Made by a program: the position numbers and the translations under genes. Below are positions 35,106-46,702 of a DNA stretch of 64,000 nucleotides, piece by piece. A model generated the notes under the pieces. The model was not told the origin of the DNA. It worked only from the letters and a program-made list of their open reading frames with translations, and ran no database searches. This DNA comes from Mesostigma viride (lineage: Eukaryota > Streptophyta > Mesostigmatophyceae > Mesostigmatales > Mesostigmataceae). The DNA is taken from contig RPFO01000310.1 in assembly GCA_009746045.1 (NCBI GenBank), positions 1,000,234 to 1,064,233 of the forward strand, in the 5' to 3' direction. The stretch's first letter is position 1, and each line of letters opens with the position of its first letter.

Positions 35106-35204
35106 CATGGAGATGCCCCGATTTCCGTCGCATCAGAGGGTGGCCACCTGGAAGTTGTCCAGCATCTCATTACATGCGGCGCAAATGTGAACGCCAAGGC
35201 AAAT
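35106..35204 (+). CDS. Gene B exon 4, degenerate ANK repeat
   Basis: 99 nt, phase 0-0, TGTACTCAG|...|GTCAGT. It starts HGDAPISVASEGGHLEVVQH; the TPLH signature is altered to APIS, and TCGAN replaces ASGAD. Still open and in phase. Confidence 0.78.
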
Positions 35205-36167
35205 GTCAGTTTCTTGGCTTGAGCCAGTCGGCATAGCCGATTTTTTCTTTTGGAAATGGTCAATAGTGCAGAAATGACTAGGAATGAGGAAGCGATCGTC
35301 TATGTTGCCATGACTAGTGCTTAGAATGGTGTGCAAATACTGCCTATCCCAGAGGTCCCCCGGTCCTCCCTTTTCTTCAATGGGGAATGGTTAGCAAGAG
35401 CTGTACGTAAATTTGTGGCCCTATGTGTCTACCCCTCTCTGTGCAAGGTGTTGGTTGGTGGAACCTTTCCTCCCAGCTATGTGAATGCACAATACTGCAG
35501 AGCTTCTGTCTCGGTTTGTGTGAAACACTTCCGGCCAGCTCTTTCTCGGCTTCTGTCACGGCTTCTTCTCGGCAGGCTTGCTGGGCCATTCTGCCGCATT
35601 CTATCGCTGCATGCACTAGACCTTGCCTGTGGATTTGGCGTGGCAGGTGGTTGTGGTGTATAGGGTGGCATGCCTCTATCCATGTCTCCACTGTCCCATC
35701 ATCACAGCAATATCTCGGCAGGTTGTGGGTGGTAGCTATGGATGAGGAAGGGGGACAAGCAGCAATGGCTTTTCAAACCAGCCATGAGGCTCGCTCAGGG
35801 GGCCATTCTCCTGCGATTTACACCTGAATTACCGACCTTGGCTGCGGTTTGGCAAGGCAGGTAGCTATAGTAGGATTGCTCCATCCATGTCTCCACTGTC
35901 CCGGGGCCCGCTGCCACAGCCAGATCTTTGCAGGCTGTGGGTGGTGTCTGAACACGAGCGGTGACGGCTTCTTGCACCTCTTGAAGGTTAGATTGTCAAG
36001 AATGTGGGTGTGGCAGGGATCAAGGACCTTGGTGGTGTCGATGGGTAGTGGGATCCTCGTAGCTGCACATGCATGACTGGTTTTGGTGGATGCCTACAAG
36101 AACATGCAGCTTATGGTTGTAGGACAAGGGGGTTGTCATGGGACAGTTTTGTGGCTACTGCATCCAG
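35205..36167. other. Gene B intron 4
   Basis: About 960 bp without a gene. It holds two copies of the CCATCCATGTCTCCACTGTCC block (about 35676 and 35880), which suggests two intron units fused after loss of an exon. Confidence 0.5.
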
Positions 36168-36287
36168 GATGGGTGGACCCCGCTGCATCGTGTGTCATCC
36201 AACGGTCATCTAAACGTCATTAAGTATCTCATCTCAAGCGGCGCGGACTTGAACGCCAAGGCCTCTGCCCATGAGCTCTGGGTTCGT
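36168..36287 (+). CDS. Gene B exon 5, ANK repeat with unclear donor
   Basis: The acceptor is TACTGCATCCAG. The repeat is DGWTPLHRVSSNGHLNVIKY and then LISSGADLNAKAS. At the usual end (36266) the sequence is GCCCAT instead of GTCAGT. The next plausible donor is the GC-type GCAAGT at 36288. Using it gives a 120-nt exon of 40 codons that keeps phase 0. The end coordinate is therefore tentative; the repeat may instead be dead or skipped. Confidence 0.55.
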
Positions 36288-36963
36288 GCAAGTGGGCCAA
36301 GCCAAATGCTGTTATTTTATTCAACTATATGGTGGTAGTCTAATGACTCGCCAGTTCTCCCTATCAGTTGACCTTGGCTAACGAACGTTCTGCAGATACT
36401 GCCTGTCCCTGATGTCTTATGGTACTTTCGTTTCTCTTCAGTGGTGAGTGGAAAGCAAGAGCAAGGAGAATGCTTGGTATTTGGCCCTACATGTGTATAA
36501 TTCTCTGCGCCGCAATGACATGCATTTTAATGTTCCCTCCCAGCTATATGCACATACCTACATCCTGCAATGCTTCTCCGGAGGCGGAAAACATGCTGCT
36601 CCGTGGGCCGTTATTCCTGTAGTACATGTCTGCACTACAGACGTTTTGTGGCTACTCACAGCACGTAGCGATGGGATGGCTCCATCCATGTCTCCACTGT
36701 CCCAGGGCCAGGTATCATCACGGCCAGAACGCAGAAGGTTGCGGGTGATTGTTGGTAACACGAGCGGTGACGGCTTCGTGCGCCTCTAGGGAGTTAGCTC
36801 GTCAAGAATGTGGGTGTGGCAGGGATCAAGGACCTTGGTGGTGTCGATGGGTGGTGGATCCTCGTAGCTGCACATGATTGGTTTCTGCACGCTGACATGA
36901 CTGCGCGCTTTCGGGCTGTTGTATCACTGGGTTGTGAATACTCTTCATGGCTGCTGCATCCAG
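36288..36963. other. Gene B intron 5
   Basis: No gene. It contains the TTCTCTGCGCCGCAATGAC/CCAGCTATATGCACAT-type block related to the long introns of the amplified region, and repeats a stretch of the preceding intron (AATGTGGGTGTGGCAGGGAT at about 36000 and 36808). Confidence 0.5.
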
Positions 36964-37062
36964 GGTGGGAGAATCCCGCTGCATGTGGCGTCGTTACATG
37001 GCCATCTGGACGTTGTCCAGCATTTCATCGGCTGCGGTGCGGATGTGAACGCCAAGGACGAT
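36964..37062 (+). CDS. Gene B exon 6, ANK repeat
   Basis: 99 nt, phase 0-0, GCTGCATCCAG|...|GTAAGG. The only array exon in gene B with a purine at donor +3. GGRIPLHVASLHGHLDVVQH, then FIGCGADVNAKDD. Confidence 0.86.
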
Positions 37063-39171
37063 GTAAGGTCTATCTTCAATTCTTCACACCCGTGGACAGA
37101 CCGTCCCGTGGTGGCCGCACGTAGCCCTAGCGCAGCGGAACGCCTGCATGTCATGAAAGAAGATTGGGCGATGCACTTGGCCAAGCTATCTAGTTGGTCC
37201 CAACTGCCAGGCGTGATCTTATAGTTAGTGGATCTTATGGTAAGTGGATACCGATTTGTCCAGGTTCGAATTGAAAAGGTTGCCCGCACAAGCCAACACT
37301 TATGGCCAGTCGGAGCTTGATGGACCCGAAAAGTAAACAGGAGCAGGCACGATGTTAATATGGCCACAAGAACGGTGATTGTTTCCAACAGTTCTCAAAT
37401 AGCACGGAGTTTGAGAGAGTTTATCCCTGCCCTCTACACTTGGCTTGCCTACAATGTTTTGCAAATACTGCCTATCCCTGAAGTCCCTTGGTCCTCCCCT
37501 TTTCTTCATTTGTAAATGCATAACATAGGCAGGTCACTGCCTTCTTACTTGCAACATGGGTGTGTGATTAACCAACACTGGGCGTCGGGGTTGCCCAGGA
37601 TGTCTATTTCATCCTTGCGTGGCCCGTATTTGCGAGTAACTTCTTTTCTTGTCGAGGTTCCACAACACACAATTTGCCACCATGCGCCAAGCCTCATGCC
37701 TCGAGGACCCAATGGCCAGAGGACACAAGAAGAAGATAGGATCAATGATCAAGCTGTAATGATCACGGCAAGGGCAAGGTTTTCTCTCAACAGTGATGAC
37801 GAAGTGACAAGAAATAAGAGACCTCTCGTCCATGCCATCTGGCCATGGCTATCAACATCATGCAAATACTCATGGATTATGCAAGCGTGTGAGCCTCTAA
37901 GCACAGTGAGGCCGGTGCTAAGAAAGGTTGCATCAATATGCACATATAACTTAGTACTTTTAGCAAACACCTTCCAAGAAATCACTCGAAAACCACTCGA
38001 TATAACCCCGACAGCCTGCCGACATGCCATGGCTCTTGCCTTGACACGTCCCAGCCATGCAACGTAGATAACATCATTAAAACCTGCAAGGGATCCGGTG
38101 ACGAGCAGGGCGGATGGCAAGGTATCTGGCGCTACCTGACGGGAAAGAAGGCAAAACCTCAGGTTGATAACGTTGCTAAGCGAAACATTAATAGACGTTG
38201 AGCGCAGAATCCCACCAATAAAGGTATTTTCCTTCGCCCAGGGGCATTGGAAAGGGTCCCCCCTTCCGTGCAGAGACGTTGGACGAGCATGCCACGAGCC
38301 TGGACAGTGTCGTACCCATAATGATGGAAAGCTTGACGAAAAGCAGCACGATTTCTAAAGCTTCACGCTCTTAATAACAACATAAATGCTTTCCTACGGC
38401 TGATTGAATCCCACAACACCTGACATTGCAAAATGCACAAACAACATCATTGAATGATCTTCTTTAACCTTTAGGATTCGCGCTATTTCTCTGCATTCCG
38501 CATGCTATCTTTGTCTTCGTCCCTTCGTGCCTTTGTTGCATCCGTTGAAATCTGTTGAAATCAACCCTACCAAGCTGTACTTTGGCACGCAGCGAAACGC
38601 AATGACCGGGCGACAAACCTACCACGTTTGTCACACGCATACCGCTTGATACGTCCCCAAGCAGTTCTGTGGTCACGACGGCACGCTACTCGAATACGGA
38701 ACAGTTTGCACAACAGTATAAGCAAGAGTTTGGGCAAGCAAGCCATGTCATTCAGAGCCAAATCACGACGCAGTTTGTTTAAAGTCTTTCTGACAAACGT
38801 TTGCCGCAAACGGGGCAAACCTTTGGCGCGCAACCAGGGGACGCAACCAAGCCAACTTCACGCATGTAAGGGAACCCCTACGGTCGACCCCCCAATCGCG
38901 GCACGCTACTCGCACGCGGCAACAATTGGCAGCACCAGTTTGCGCAGACTTTTCGCACACCCAAATCGTAGAATCCATGCCTTTACCACCAGGGCGGAGG
39001 CAAGAATGTGGCAGTGCCAGTGATCAGGGACAGTGGCGGTGCTGATTGTTGGGGGATCCTTTTTGCTGCAGGGCACGGCAGGGTCCTGTGGATGCTGACA
39101 CGTCCATGTTTGCGTGGCTGTTGTCATGCGTCTGGGTTGTCACACAACCTGTGTGGCTGCTGCACTCTCAG
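37063..39171. other. Gene B intron 6 (2.1 kb) with element-like segment
   Basis: This is the longest intron of gene B. About 37886-38510 is related to the inside of the TTAA element of gene A (listed separately). About 38570-38990 is GC-richer sequence containing GCACGCTACTCG twice (38682 and 38900) and open frames on both strands; I recognise no protein. Confidence 0.5.
37886..38510. mobile_element. Diverged relative of the gene A TTAA element
   Basis: Segments match the interior of the element at 9456-11356 in the same order. GTGTGAGCCTCTAA...GCTAAGAAAGG matches 10506-10550, CACCTTCCAAGAAAYCACTC matches 10590, and CCCAGCCATGCAACGTA matches 10660. CCTTCGCCCAG matches 10848, and TTTCTCTGCATTCCGC matches 11193-11209. 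I did not find TTAA-flanked ends, so this may be a truncated copy, or a host sequence the element captured. Confidence 0.5.
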
Positions 39172-39270
39172 GATGGGTATACCCCGCTACATTGCGCATC
39201 ATGTGGTGGCCATCTGGATGTCGTCCAGCATCTTATCGCCAGCGGCGCAGACATGAAGGCCAAGGACAAT
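39172..39270 (+). CDS. Gene B exon 7, ANK repeat
   Basis: 99 nt, phase 0-0, GCACTCTCAG|...|GTCAGT. D1, Y3, C8, C11-G12, M28-K29 and K31-D-N33. Confidence 0.9.
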
Positions 39271-39752
39271 GTCAGTGATATCTCCATGCCTTGTGCCAGG
39301 GGGATGTGCAGTTTCTGGGTGGTCACATAACCCTTGAGCAACACAATGACCGTCCTAGCGAAGAAGATTGGGATGTGGCCAGTTTGTCTGGTTTGTTTCC
39401 AGCATGTATGGTTTCGTAATCGAGGCTTTAATAATTCTGTCAAGGTTACAATGTGTTGTGCTTCCACCCATGTCTCCACTGTCCCAGGGCAGGATATCAC
39501 AGCCAGATCTTGGAGGGTTTTGGGTGGTGGTTGTGAACAAAAGCCGGGAAGGTAGGCATGCCTTTACCACCAGCACGGAGGCAAGAATGTGGCAGGGCCA
39601 GTGATCAGGGACTACGGCGGTGTCGATTGGTGCAGGATCCCTTTAAGCTGCAGAGCATGGCGGGGTCCTGTGAATGCTGACATGTCCATGTGCTGCGTGG
39701 CTTTTGTCATGCGCCTGGGTTGTCACGGGACTTGTGTGGCTGCTGTCTCCAG

Positions 39753-39854
39753 AAATATGTTTGGACCCCGCTGCATTTTGCATCAAGGAACGGCCGTCTG
39801 AACGTTGCCCAGCATCTCATCGCCAGCGGGGCAGACCTGAAAGACAAGGACGAG
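39753..39854 (+). CDS. Gene B exon 8, 34-codon ANK repeat
   Basis: GCTGTCTCCAG|...|GTCAGT, 102 nt, phase 0-0. One extra codon at the start (KYVWTPLHFASRNGRLNVAQ), then LIASGADL and K29-D-K-D-E33. The inner turn is unusual. Confidence 0.85.
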
Positions 39855-40450
39855 GTCAGTGATGACTCCATGCAGTGGGCAAAGGGGATGTGCTGTTTCA
39901 GAATGGTCGCATAGCCCTTGAGCAACGCAATGACCATCCTAGTGAAGAAGAAGATTGGGATGTGGCCAGGATGTCTGTTTTCCTCCCAGCCATGTGCATG
40001 CACGATTTCCGAACGTCTGCGAAGCATTTGTCCCCGATGCGGAAGATATGCGGCTCAGTGGGCCATTCCCTATGGCTTCCGATTCCCTATTTTAAACCTT
40101 CCCTACGGCTTGGCATGGATGGTAGTGATAGTTGGGAGGGCTCCATCCACGTCTCCACTGTCCGCGGGCCCGCTGTCACAGCCAGATCGTGGAAAGTTGT
40201 GGGTGGTAGCTGTGAGCACAATATAGCATGGAATGGCAGGCATGGCTTGGCTTCTTGCACCGGCCAGGAGGTTGGCTTGTCAAGATAGTGGCAGTGGCAG
40301 TGTTCAGGGACAATGGCGATGTTGATTTGGGCGGGATCCTTTTTGCTGCAGGACTCGGCACGGTCCTGTGGATGCTGACATGTCCGCGTGTTGTGTGGCT
40401 GTTGTCATGCGCCTGGGTTGTCACGGGACTTGTGTGGCTGCTGCCTCCAG

Positions 40451-40549
40451 GATGGGTATACTCCGCTGCATGAGGCATCAGAGGGTGGCCATCTGGATGT
40501 TGTCCAGCATCTCATTGCAAGTGGCGCGGATGTGCACGCCGTGAACAAG
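40451..40549 (+). CDS. Gene B exon 9, ANK repeat
   Basis: 99 nt, phase 0-0, GCTGCCTCCAG|...|GTCAGT. Closest to the array consensus: D1, Y3, E8, E11-G12, H29 and V31-N-K33. Start of the amplified block. Confidence 0.92.
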
Positions 40550-41067
40550 GTCAGTGATGACTCCATGCAGTGGGCAAGGGGGGTGTGCTGTTTCTGGATG
40601 GTCACATAGCCCTTGAGCAACGCAATGACCGCATGTGATTGAGAAGAAAGAAGATTGGGACGTGGCCAGGATGTCTGCATGGTTTGTTTCCAGCATGCAT
40701 GCCCTCATAATCGGAGTCTTGAATGATATTCTCAAGGTTTATAGTTTATATGTGTCATGCCTCCATCCATTTCTCCCCTGTCCCAGGGCAGGGTATCACG
40801 GCCGGGGCCGGGGCCGGGGCCGGGGCAGGTTTCAGTTGATGGTTGTGTTGGACACACAGTGATCGGCAGGCATGACTTTACCACCAGCTTGGAGGCAATA
40901 ATGTGGCAGTGGCAGTGTTCAGGTACAATGGTTGTGTTAATTGGTGCGGAATCCTTTTAGCTGCGCAGCACGGCGGGTTCCTGTGGATGCTGACATGTCC
41001 GCGTGTTGTGTGGCTGCTAAGTCATGCGTCTGGGTTGTCACCGGACTTGTGTGGCTGCTGCCTCCAG

Positions 41068-41166
41068 GATGGGTATACTCCGCTGCATGAGGCATCAAAG
41101 GGTGGCCATCTGCATGTCGTCCAGCATCTCATCTCCAGCTGCGCGGATGTGCACGCCGAGGACCAG
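41068..41166 (+). CDS. Gene B exon 10, ANK repeat
   Basis: 99 nt, phase 0-0, GCTGCCTCCAG|...|GTCAGT. D1, Y3, E8, K11-G12, H16, SSCAD (Gly27 to Cys equivalent), H29 and E31-D-Q33. Confidence 0.9.
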
Positions 41167-41678
41167 GTCAGTGATGACTCCATGCAGTGGGCAAGGGGGG
41201 TGTGCTGTTTCTGGATGGTCGCAAAGCCCTTGAGCAACGTAATGACCGCATGTGATGAAGAAGAAAGAAGATTGGGACGTGGCCAGGATGTCTGGTTTGT
41301 TTCCAGCATGCATGCCCTCATAATCGGAGTTTTGAATGATTTTCACAAGGTTTATAGCTTATATGTGTCATGCCTCCATCCATTTCTCCCCTGTCCCAGG
41401 GCAGGGTACCACGGCCGGGGCCGGGGCCGGGGCCAGGGCAGGTTTCAATTGATGGTTGTGTTGGACACACAGTGATTGGCAGGCATGGCTTTACCACCAG
41501 CTCAGAGGCAAGAATATGGCAGAGGCAGTAATCAGGTACAATGGTGGTGTCGATTGGTGCGGGATCCTTTTAGCTGCGCAACACGACGGCTTCCTGCGGA
41601 TGCTTAAATGTCCATGTGTTGCGTGGCTGTTGTCATGCGTCTGGGTTGTCACGGGACTTGTGTGGCTGCTGCATCCAG

Positions 41679-41777
41679 GGTGGGAGTACCCCACTGCATG
41701 AGGCGTCATTTGGTGGCCATCTGGATGTCGTCCAGCATCTCATCTCCAGCGGCGCAGACGTGAAGGCAAAGGACGAT
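41679..41777 (+). CDS. Gene B exon 11, ANK repeat
   Basis: 99 nt, phase 0-0, GCTGCATCCAG|...|GTCAGT. G1, S3, E8, F11-G12, K29 and K31-D-D33. Confidence 0.91.
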
Positions 41778-42238
41778 GTCAGTGATATCTCGATGCCTTG
41801 TGCCAGGGGGATGTGCAGTTTCTGGATGGTCGCATAGCCCTTGAGCAACGCAATGACCGCATGTGATGAAGAAGATCGGGACGTGGCCAGGATGTCTGGT
41901 TGGTTTCCAGCATGTATGCCCTCATAATCGGAGTTTTGAATGATTTTGTCAAGGTTTATATGTGTCATGCCTCCATCCATTTCTTCCCTGTCCCAGGGCA
42001 GGGTACCACGGCCGGGGCCGGGGCCGGGGCCGGGGCAGGTTTCAGTTGATGGTTGTGTTGGACATACGGGATTGGCAGGCATGGCTTTACCACCAGCTCA
42101 GAGGCAAGAATATGGCAGAGGCAGTGATCAGGGACATCGGCGGTGTTGATGGGCTGATGTTTTGTATTGCACCTTGTGTTGTGTGGCTGTTGCCATGCGT
42201 CTGGGTTGTCACGGGACTTGTGTGGCTGCTGCCTGCAG

Positions 42239-42337
42239 TATGGGGGTACCCCGCTGCATGAGGCATCAAAGGGTGGCCATCTGCATGTCGTCCAGCATCT
42301 CATCTCCAGCGGCGCAGACGTGAAGGCAAAGGACTGG
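42239..42337 (+). CDS. Gene B exon 12, ANK repeat
   Basis: 99 nt, phase 0-0, GCTGCCTGCAG|...|GTCAGT. Y1, G3, E8, K11-G12, H16, K29 and K31-D-W33. The preceding intron has the shortened 'GATGGGCTGATGTTTTGTAT' form. Confidence 0.91.
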
Positions 42338-42826
42338 GTCAGTGATATCTCCATGCCTTGTGCCAGGGGGATGTGCAGTTTCTGGATGGTCAAATAGCCC
42401 TAGAGCAACGCAATGACCGCATGTGATAAAGAAGTTTGCGACGTGGCCAGGATGTCTGCATGGTTTGTTTCCAGCATGCATGCCCTCATAATCGGAGTTT
42501 TGAATGATTTTGTCCAGGTTTATATGTGTCATGCCTGCATCCATGTCTCCACTTTCCCAGGGCAAGGTATCACGGCTGTGGCCGGGGCAGGTTTCAGTTG
42601 ATGGTTGTGTTGGACATACGCGATTGGCAGGCATGGCTTTACCACCAGCTCGGAGGCAAGAATGTGGCAGTGGCAGTGATCAGGGACAATGGCGGTGTTG
42701 ATTTGTGCGGGATCCTTTTAGCTGCATGACTCGGCGGGTTCCTGCGAATGCTGACATGTCCGCGTGTTGTGTGGCTGTTTTCATGCAACTGGGTTGTCAC
42801 GGGACTTGTGTGGCTGCTACCTCCAG

Positions 42827-42925
42827 GGTGGGGATACTCCACTGCATCAGGCATCAGAGGGTGGCCATCTGGATGTTCTCCAGCATCTCATTGCAAGTGG
42901 CGCGGATGTGCACGCCGTGAAAAAG
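42827..42925 (+). CDS. Gene B exon 13, ANK repeat
   Basis: 99 nt, phase 0-0, GCTACCTCCAG|...|GTCAGT. G1, D3, Q8, E11-G12, L18, H29 and V31-K-K33. Confidence 0.91.
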
Positions 42926-43421
42926 GTCAGTGATGACTCCATGCAGTGGGCAAGGGGGATGCGATTTTTTATAATGGCCGTGTAGCCCTTGAGCAACGCA
43001 ATGACCGCATGTGAAGAAGAGTCTTGGGACGTGGCCAGGATGTCTGGTTTGTTTCCAGCATGCATGCCCTCATAAACAGAGTTGTAAACAATTTGTCGAG
43101 GTTAACCGGTGTCATGCCTCCATCCATTTCTCCCCTGTCCCAGGGCAGGGTACCACGGCCGGGGCCGGGGCCGGGGCCGGGGCAGGTTTCAGTTGATGTT
43201 TGTGTTGGACATACGGGATTGGCAGGCATGGCTTTACCACCAGCTCAGAGGCAAGAATATGGCAGAGGCAGTGATCAGGGACAATGGCGATGTCGATTGG
43301 TGCGGGATCCTTTTGGCTGCAGAACACGGCGGGTTCCTGCGAATGCTGACATGTCCGTGTGCTGTGTGACCGTTGTCATGCGCCTGGGTTGTCACCGGAC
43401 TTGTGTGGCTGCTGCATCCAG

Positions 43422-43520
43422 TATGGGGGTACCCCGCTGCATGAGGCATCAAAGGGTGGCCATCTGGATGTCGTCCGGCATCTCATCGCCAGCGGCGCAG
43501 ACGTGAAGGCAAAGGACAAT
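43422..43520 (+). CDS. Gene B exon 14, ANK repeat
   Basis: 99 nt, phase 0-0, GCTGCATCCAG|...|GTCCGT. Y1, G3, E8, K11-G12, R19, K29 and K31-D-N33. Encodes the same protein sequence as exon 15. Confidence 0.9.
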
Positions 43521-44017
43521 GTCCGTGATATCTCCATGCCTGGTGCCAGGGGGATGTGCAGTTTCTGGATGGTCGCATAGCCCTTGAGCAACGCAATGAC
43601 CGCATGTGATAAAGAAGTTTGCGACGTGGCCAGGATGTCTGGTTTGTTTCCAGCATCTATGCCCTCATAATCGGAGTTTTGAATGATTTTGTCCAGGTTT
43701 ATATGTGTCATGCCTCCATCCATTTCTCCCCTGTACCAGGGCAGGGTACCACGGCCGGGGCCGGGGCCGGGGCCGGGGCAGGTTTCAGTTGATGTTTGTG
43801 TTGGACATACGGGATTGGCAGGCATGGCTTTACCACCAGCTCAGAGGCAAGAATATGGCAGAGGCAGTGATCAGGGACAATGGCGATGTCGATTGGTGCG
43901 GGATCCTTTTGGCTGCAGAACACGGCGGGTTCCTGCGAATGCTGACATGTCCGTGTGCTGTGTGACCGTTGTCATGCGCCTGGGTTGTCACCGGACTTGT
44001 GTGGCTGCTGCATCCAG

Positions 44018-44116
44018 TATGGGGGTACCCCGCTGCATGAGGCATCAAAGGGTGGCCATCTGGATGTCGTCCGGCATCTAATCGCCAGCGGCGCAGACGT
44101 GAAGGCAAAGGACAAT
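44018..44116 (+). CDS. Gene B exon 15, ANK repeat
   Basis: 99 nt, phase 0-0, GCTGCATCCAG|...|GTCCGT. Same residues as exon 14, with one silent change (CTC to CTA). Confidence 0.9.
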
Positions 44117-44993
44117 GTCCGTGATATCTCCATGCCTGGTGCCAGGGGGATGTGCAGTTTCTGGATGGTCGCATAGCCCTTGAGCAACGCAATGACCGCA
44201 TGTGATAAAGAAGTTTGCGACGTGGCCAGGATGTCTGGTTTGTTTCCAGCATCTATGCCCTCATAATCGGAGTTTTGAATGATTTTGTCCAGGTTTATAT
44301 GTGTCATGCCTCCATCCATTTCTCCCCTGTCCCAGGGCAGGGTACCACGGCCGGGGCCGGGGCCGGGGCAGGTTTCAGTTGATGGTTGTGTTGGACGTAC
44401 GGGATTGGCAGGCATGGCTTTACCACCAGCTCAGAGGCAAGAGTGTGGCAGAGGCAGTGATCAGGGACATCGGCGGTGTTGATGGGCTGATGTTTTGTAT
44501 TGCACCTTGTGTTTGCATCATTCTCTGTGCAGCTTGTCTATTGGGGGAACACTGCTTCCTAGTTGTGCACATGCACACTCCTGACCTCCTGCAATTCTGT
44601 AGTTTAAGTTTGTGGGAAGCGTGCCCCTCAATCAAGTCTATCCATCATCTGTCATCTATGTCTGCAATGCTGACCTTCCCGATCTTTGATTGAGATGGCT
44701 CCCTTCATGTCTCCACTTTCCCGGTGCCAGGTGTCACGGCCTGATCGCAGAAGGTTGTGTGTGGTGGTTGTGAACCTAAGCCCCAGGCAGGCATGGCTTT
44801 ACCACCAGTTCGGAGACAAGAATGTGGCAGTGCTGCTGTGGCAGTAATCAGGCACAACGGCGGTGTTATTGGCTGGGGATTCTTTTTGCTGCGCAACACG
44901 ACGGGTTCCTGTGGATGCTGACATGTCTGCGTGTTGTGTGGCTGTTGTCATGCGCCTGGGTTGTCACGGGACTTGTGTGGCTGCTGGATCCAG
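44117..44993. other. Gene B intron 15 (877 bp, fused type)
   Basis: It starts like the normal short intron up to GATGGGCTGATGTTTTGTAT, continues into a long-type segment (GACCTCCTGCAATTCTGTAG), and ends with the standard 3' block. It looks like two introns joined after loss of one ANK exon. The same form recurs at 45726-46603 and 47899-48776. Confidence 0.65.
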
Positions 44994-45092
44994 TTTGGGA
45001 GTACCCCACTGCATTATGATTCAAAGGGTGGCCATCTGGATGTCGTCCAGCATCTCATCGCCAGCGGCGCAGACGTGAACGCCAAGAGCAAT
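44994..45092 (+). CDS. Gene B exon 16, ANK repeat
   Basis: 99 nt, phase 0-0, GCTGGATCCAG|...|GTCAGT. F1, S3, Y8, D9 (the framework Ala becomes Asp), K11-G12, N29 and K31-S-N33. Confidence 0.9.
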
Positions 45093-45324
45093 GTCAGTTT
45101 CGACTCCATGCAGTTGGCAAGGAGGATGTGCTGTTTCATAACGGTCGCATATCCCTTGAGCAACGCAATGACCGTGTGTGGTGAAGAATATCGGGACGTG
45201 GCCAGGATGTCTGGTTTGTTTCCAACACGTATGCCCTCGTAATAGGAGTTTTGAATGATTTTGTCGAGGTTATTATGTGTCATGGCTGCATCCATGTCTC
45301 CCCTGTCCCAGGGCAGGGTACCAC

Positions 45325-45388
45325 GGCCGGGGCCGGGGCTGGGGCCGGGGCCAGGGCCGGGGCCGGGGCCGGGGCCGGGGCCGGGGCA
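45325..45388. repeat. Longest GGGGCC array (about 11 units)
   Basis: GGGGCC units with two interruptions (GGGGCT and CCAGGG) in the intron after exon 16. G-quadruplex potential is on the + strand, i.e. in the pre-mRNA. Confidence 0.93.
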
Positions 45389-45626
45389 GGTTTCAGTTGA
45401 TGGTTGTGTTGGACACACAGTGATCGGCAGGCATGGCTTTACCACCAGCTCGGAGGCAAGACAGTGGCAGTGGCAGTGGTCAGTGGCGATGGCGGTGTTG
45501 ATGGGTGCGGAATCCATTTGGCTGCAGAACACGAGGGGTTCCTGCGAATGCTGACATGTCCGTGTGCTGTGTGACCGTTGTCATGCGCCTGGGTTGTCAC
45601 GGGACTTCTGTGGCTGCTGCATCCAG

Positions 45627-45725
45627 TATGGGGATACCCCGCTGCATGAGGCATCAGAGGGTGGCCATCTGGATGTTTTCCAGCATCTCATCGCCAGCGG
45701 CGCAGACGTGAAGGCAAAGGACAAT
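45627..45725 (+). CDS. Gene B exon 17, ANK repeat
   Basis: 99 nt, phase 0-0, GCTGCATCCAG|...|GTCCGT. Y1, D3, E8, E11-G12, F18, K29 and K31-D-N33. Confidence 0.9.
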
Positions 45726-46603
45726 GTCCGTGATATCTCCATGCCTGGTGCCAGGGGGATGTGCAGTTTCTGGATGGTCGCATAGCCCTTGAGCAACGCA
45801 ATGACCGCATGTGATAAAGAAGTTTGCGACGTGGCCAGGATGTCTGGTTTGTTTCCAGCATCTATGCCCTCATAATCGGAGTTTTGAATGATTTTGTCCA
45901 GGTTTATATGTGTCATGCCTCCATCCATTTCTCCCCTGTCCCAGGGCAGGGTACCACGGCCGGGGCCGGGGCCGGGGCAGGTTTCAGTTGATGGTTGTGT
46001 TGGACACACAGTGATCGGCAGGCATGGCTTTACCACCAGCTCAGAGGCAAGAGTGTGGCAGAGGCAGTGATCAGGGACATCGGCGGTGTTGATGGGCTGA
46101 TGTTTTGTATTGCACCTTGTGTTTGCATCATTCTCTGTGCAGCTTGTCTATTGGGGGAACACTGCTTCCTAGTTGTGCACATGCACACTCCTGACCTCCT
46201 GCAATTCTGTAGTTTAAGTTTGTGGGAAGCGTGCCCCTCAATCAAGTCTATCCATCATCTGTCATCTATGTCTGCAATGCTGACCTTCCCGATCTTTGAT
46301 TAAGATGGCTCCCTTCATGTCTCCACTTTCCCGGTGCCAGGTGTCACGGCCTGATCGCAGAAGGTTGTGTGTGGTGGTTGTGAACCTAAGCCCCAGGCAG
46401 GCATGGCTTTACCACCAGTTCGGAGACAAGAATGTGGCAGTGCTGCTGTGGCAGCAATCAGGGACAATGGCGGTGTTATTGGCTGGGGATTCTTTTTGCT
46501 GCGCAACACGACGGGTTCCTGTGGATGCTGACATGTCTGCGTGTTGTGTGGCTGCTGTCGTGTGACTGGGTTGTCACGGGACTTGTGTGGCTGCTGGATC
46601 CAG

Positions 46604-46702
46604 CGTGGGAGAACCCTGCTGCATTATGCGTCAGGGGGTGGCCATCCGGATATCGTCCAGCATCTCATCGCCAGCGGCGCAGACGTGAATGCCAAATGTG
46701 AT
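46604..46702 (+). CDS. Gene B exon 18, ANK repeat
   Basis: 99 nt, phase 0-0, GCTGGATCCAG|...|GTCAGT. R1, R3, TLLHYAS, G11-G12, HPDIV, N29 and K31-C-D33. Confidence 0.9.

Larger units (their letters stand above)
43098..44290. repeat. 596-bp near-perfect tandem duplication (exons 14 and 15)
   Basis: Exon 14 with its flanking introns is repeated at an exact 596-bp offset. The few differences seen include CTGTCCCAGGG/CTGTACCAGGG (43136/43732) and CTCATCGCC/CTAATCGCC. The two exons encode identical residues. Confidence 0.85.
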
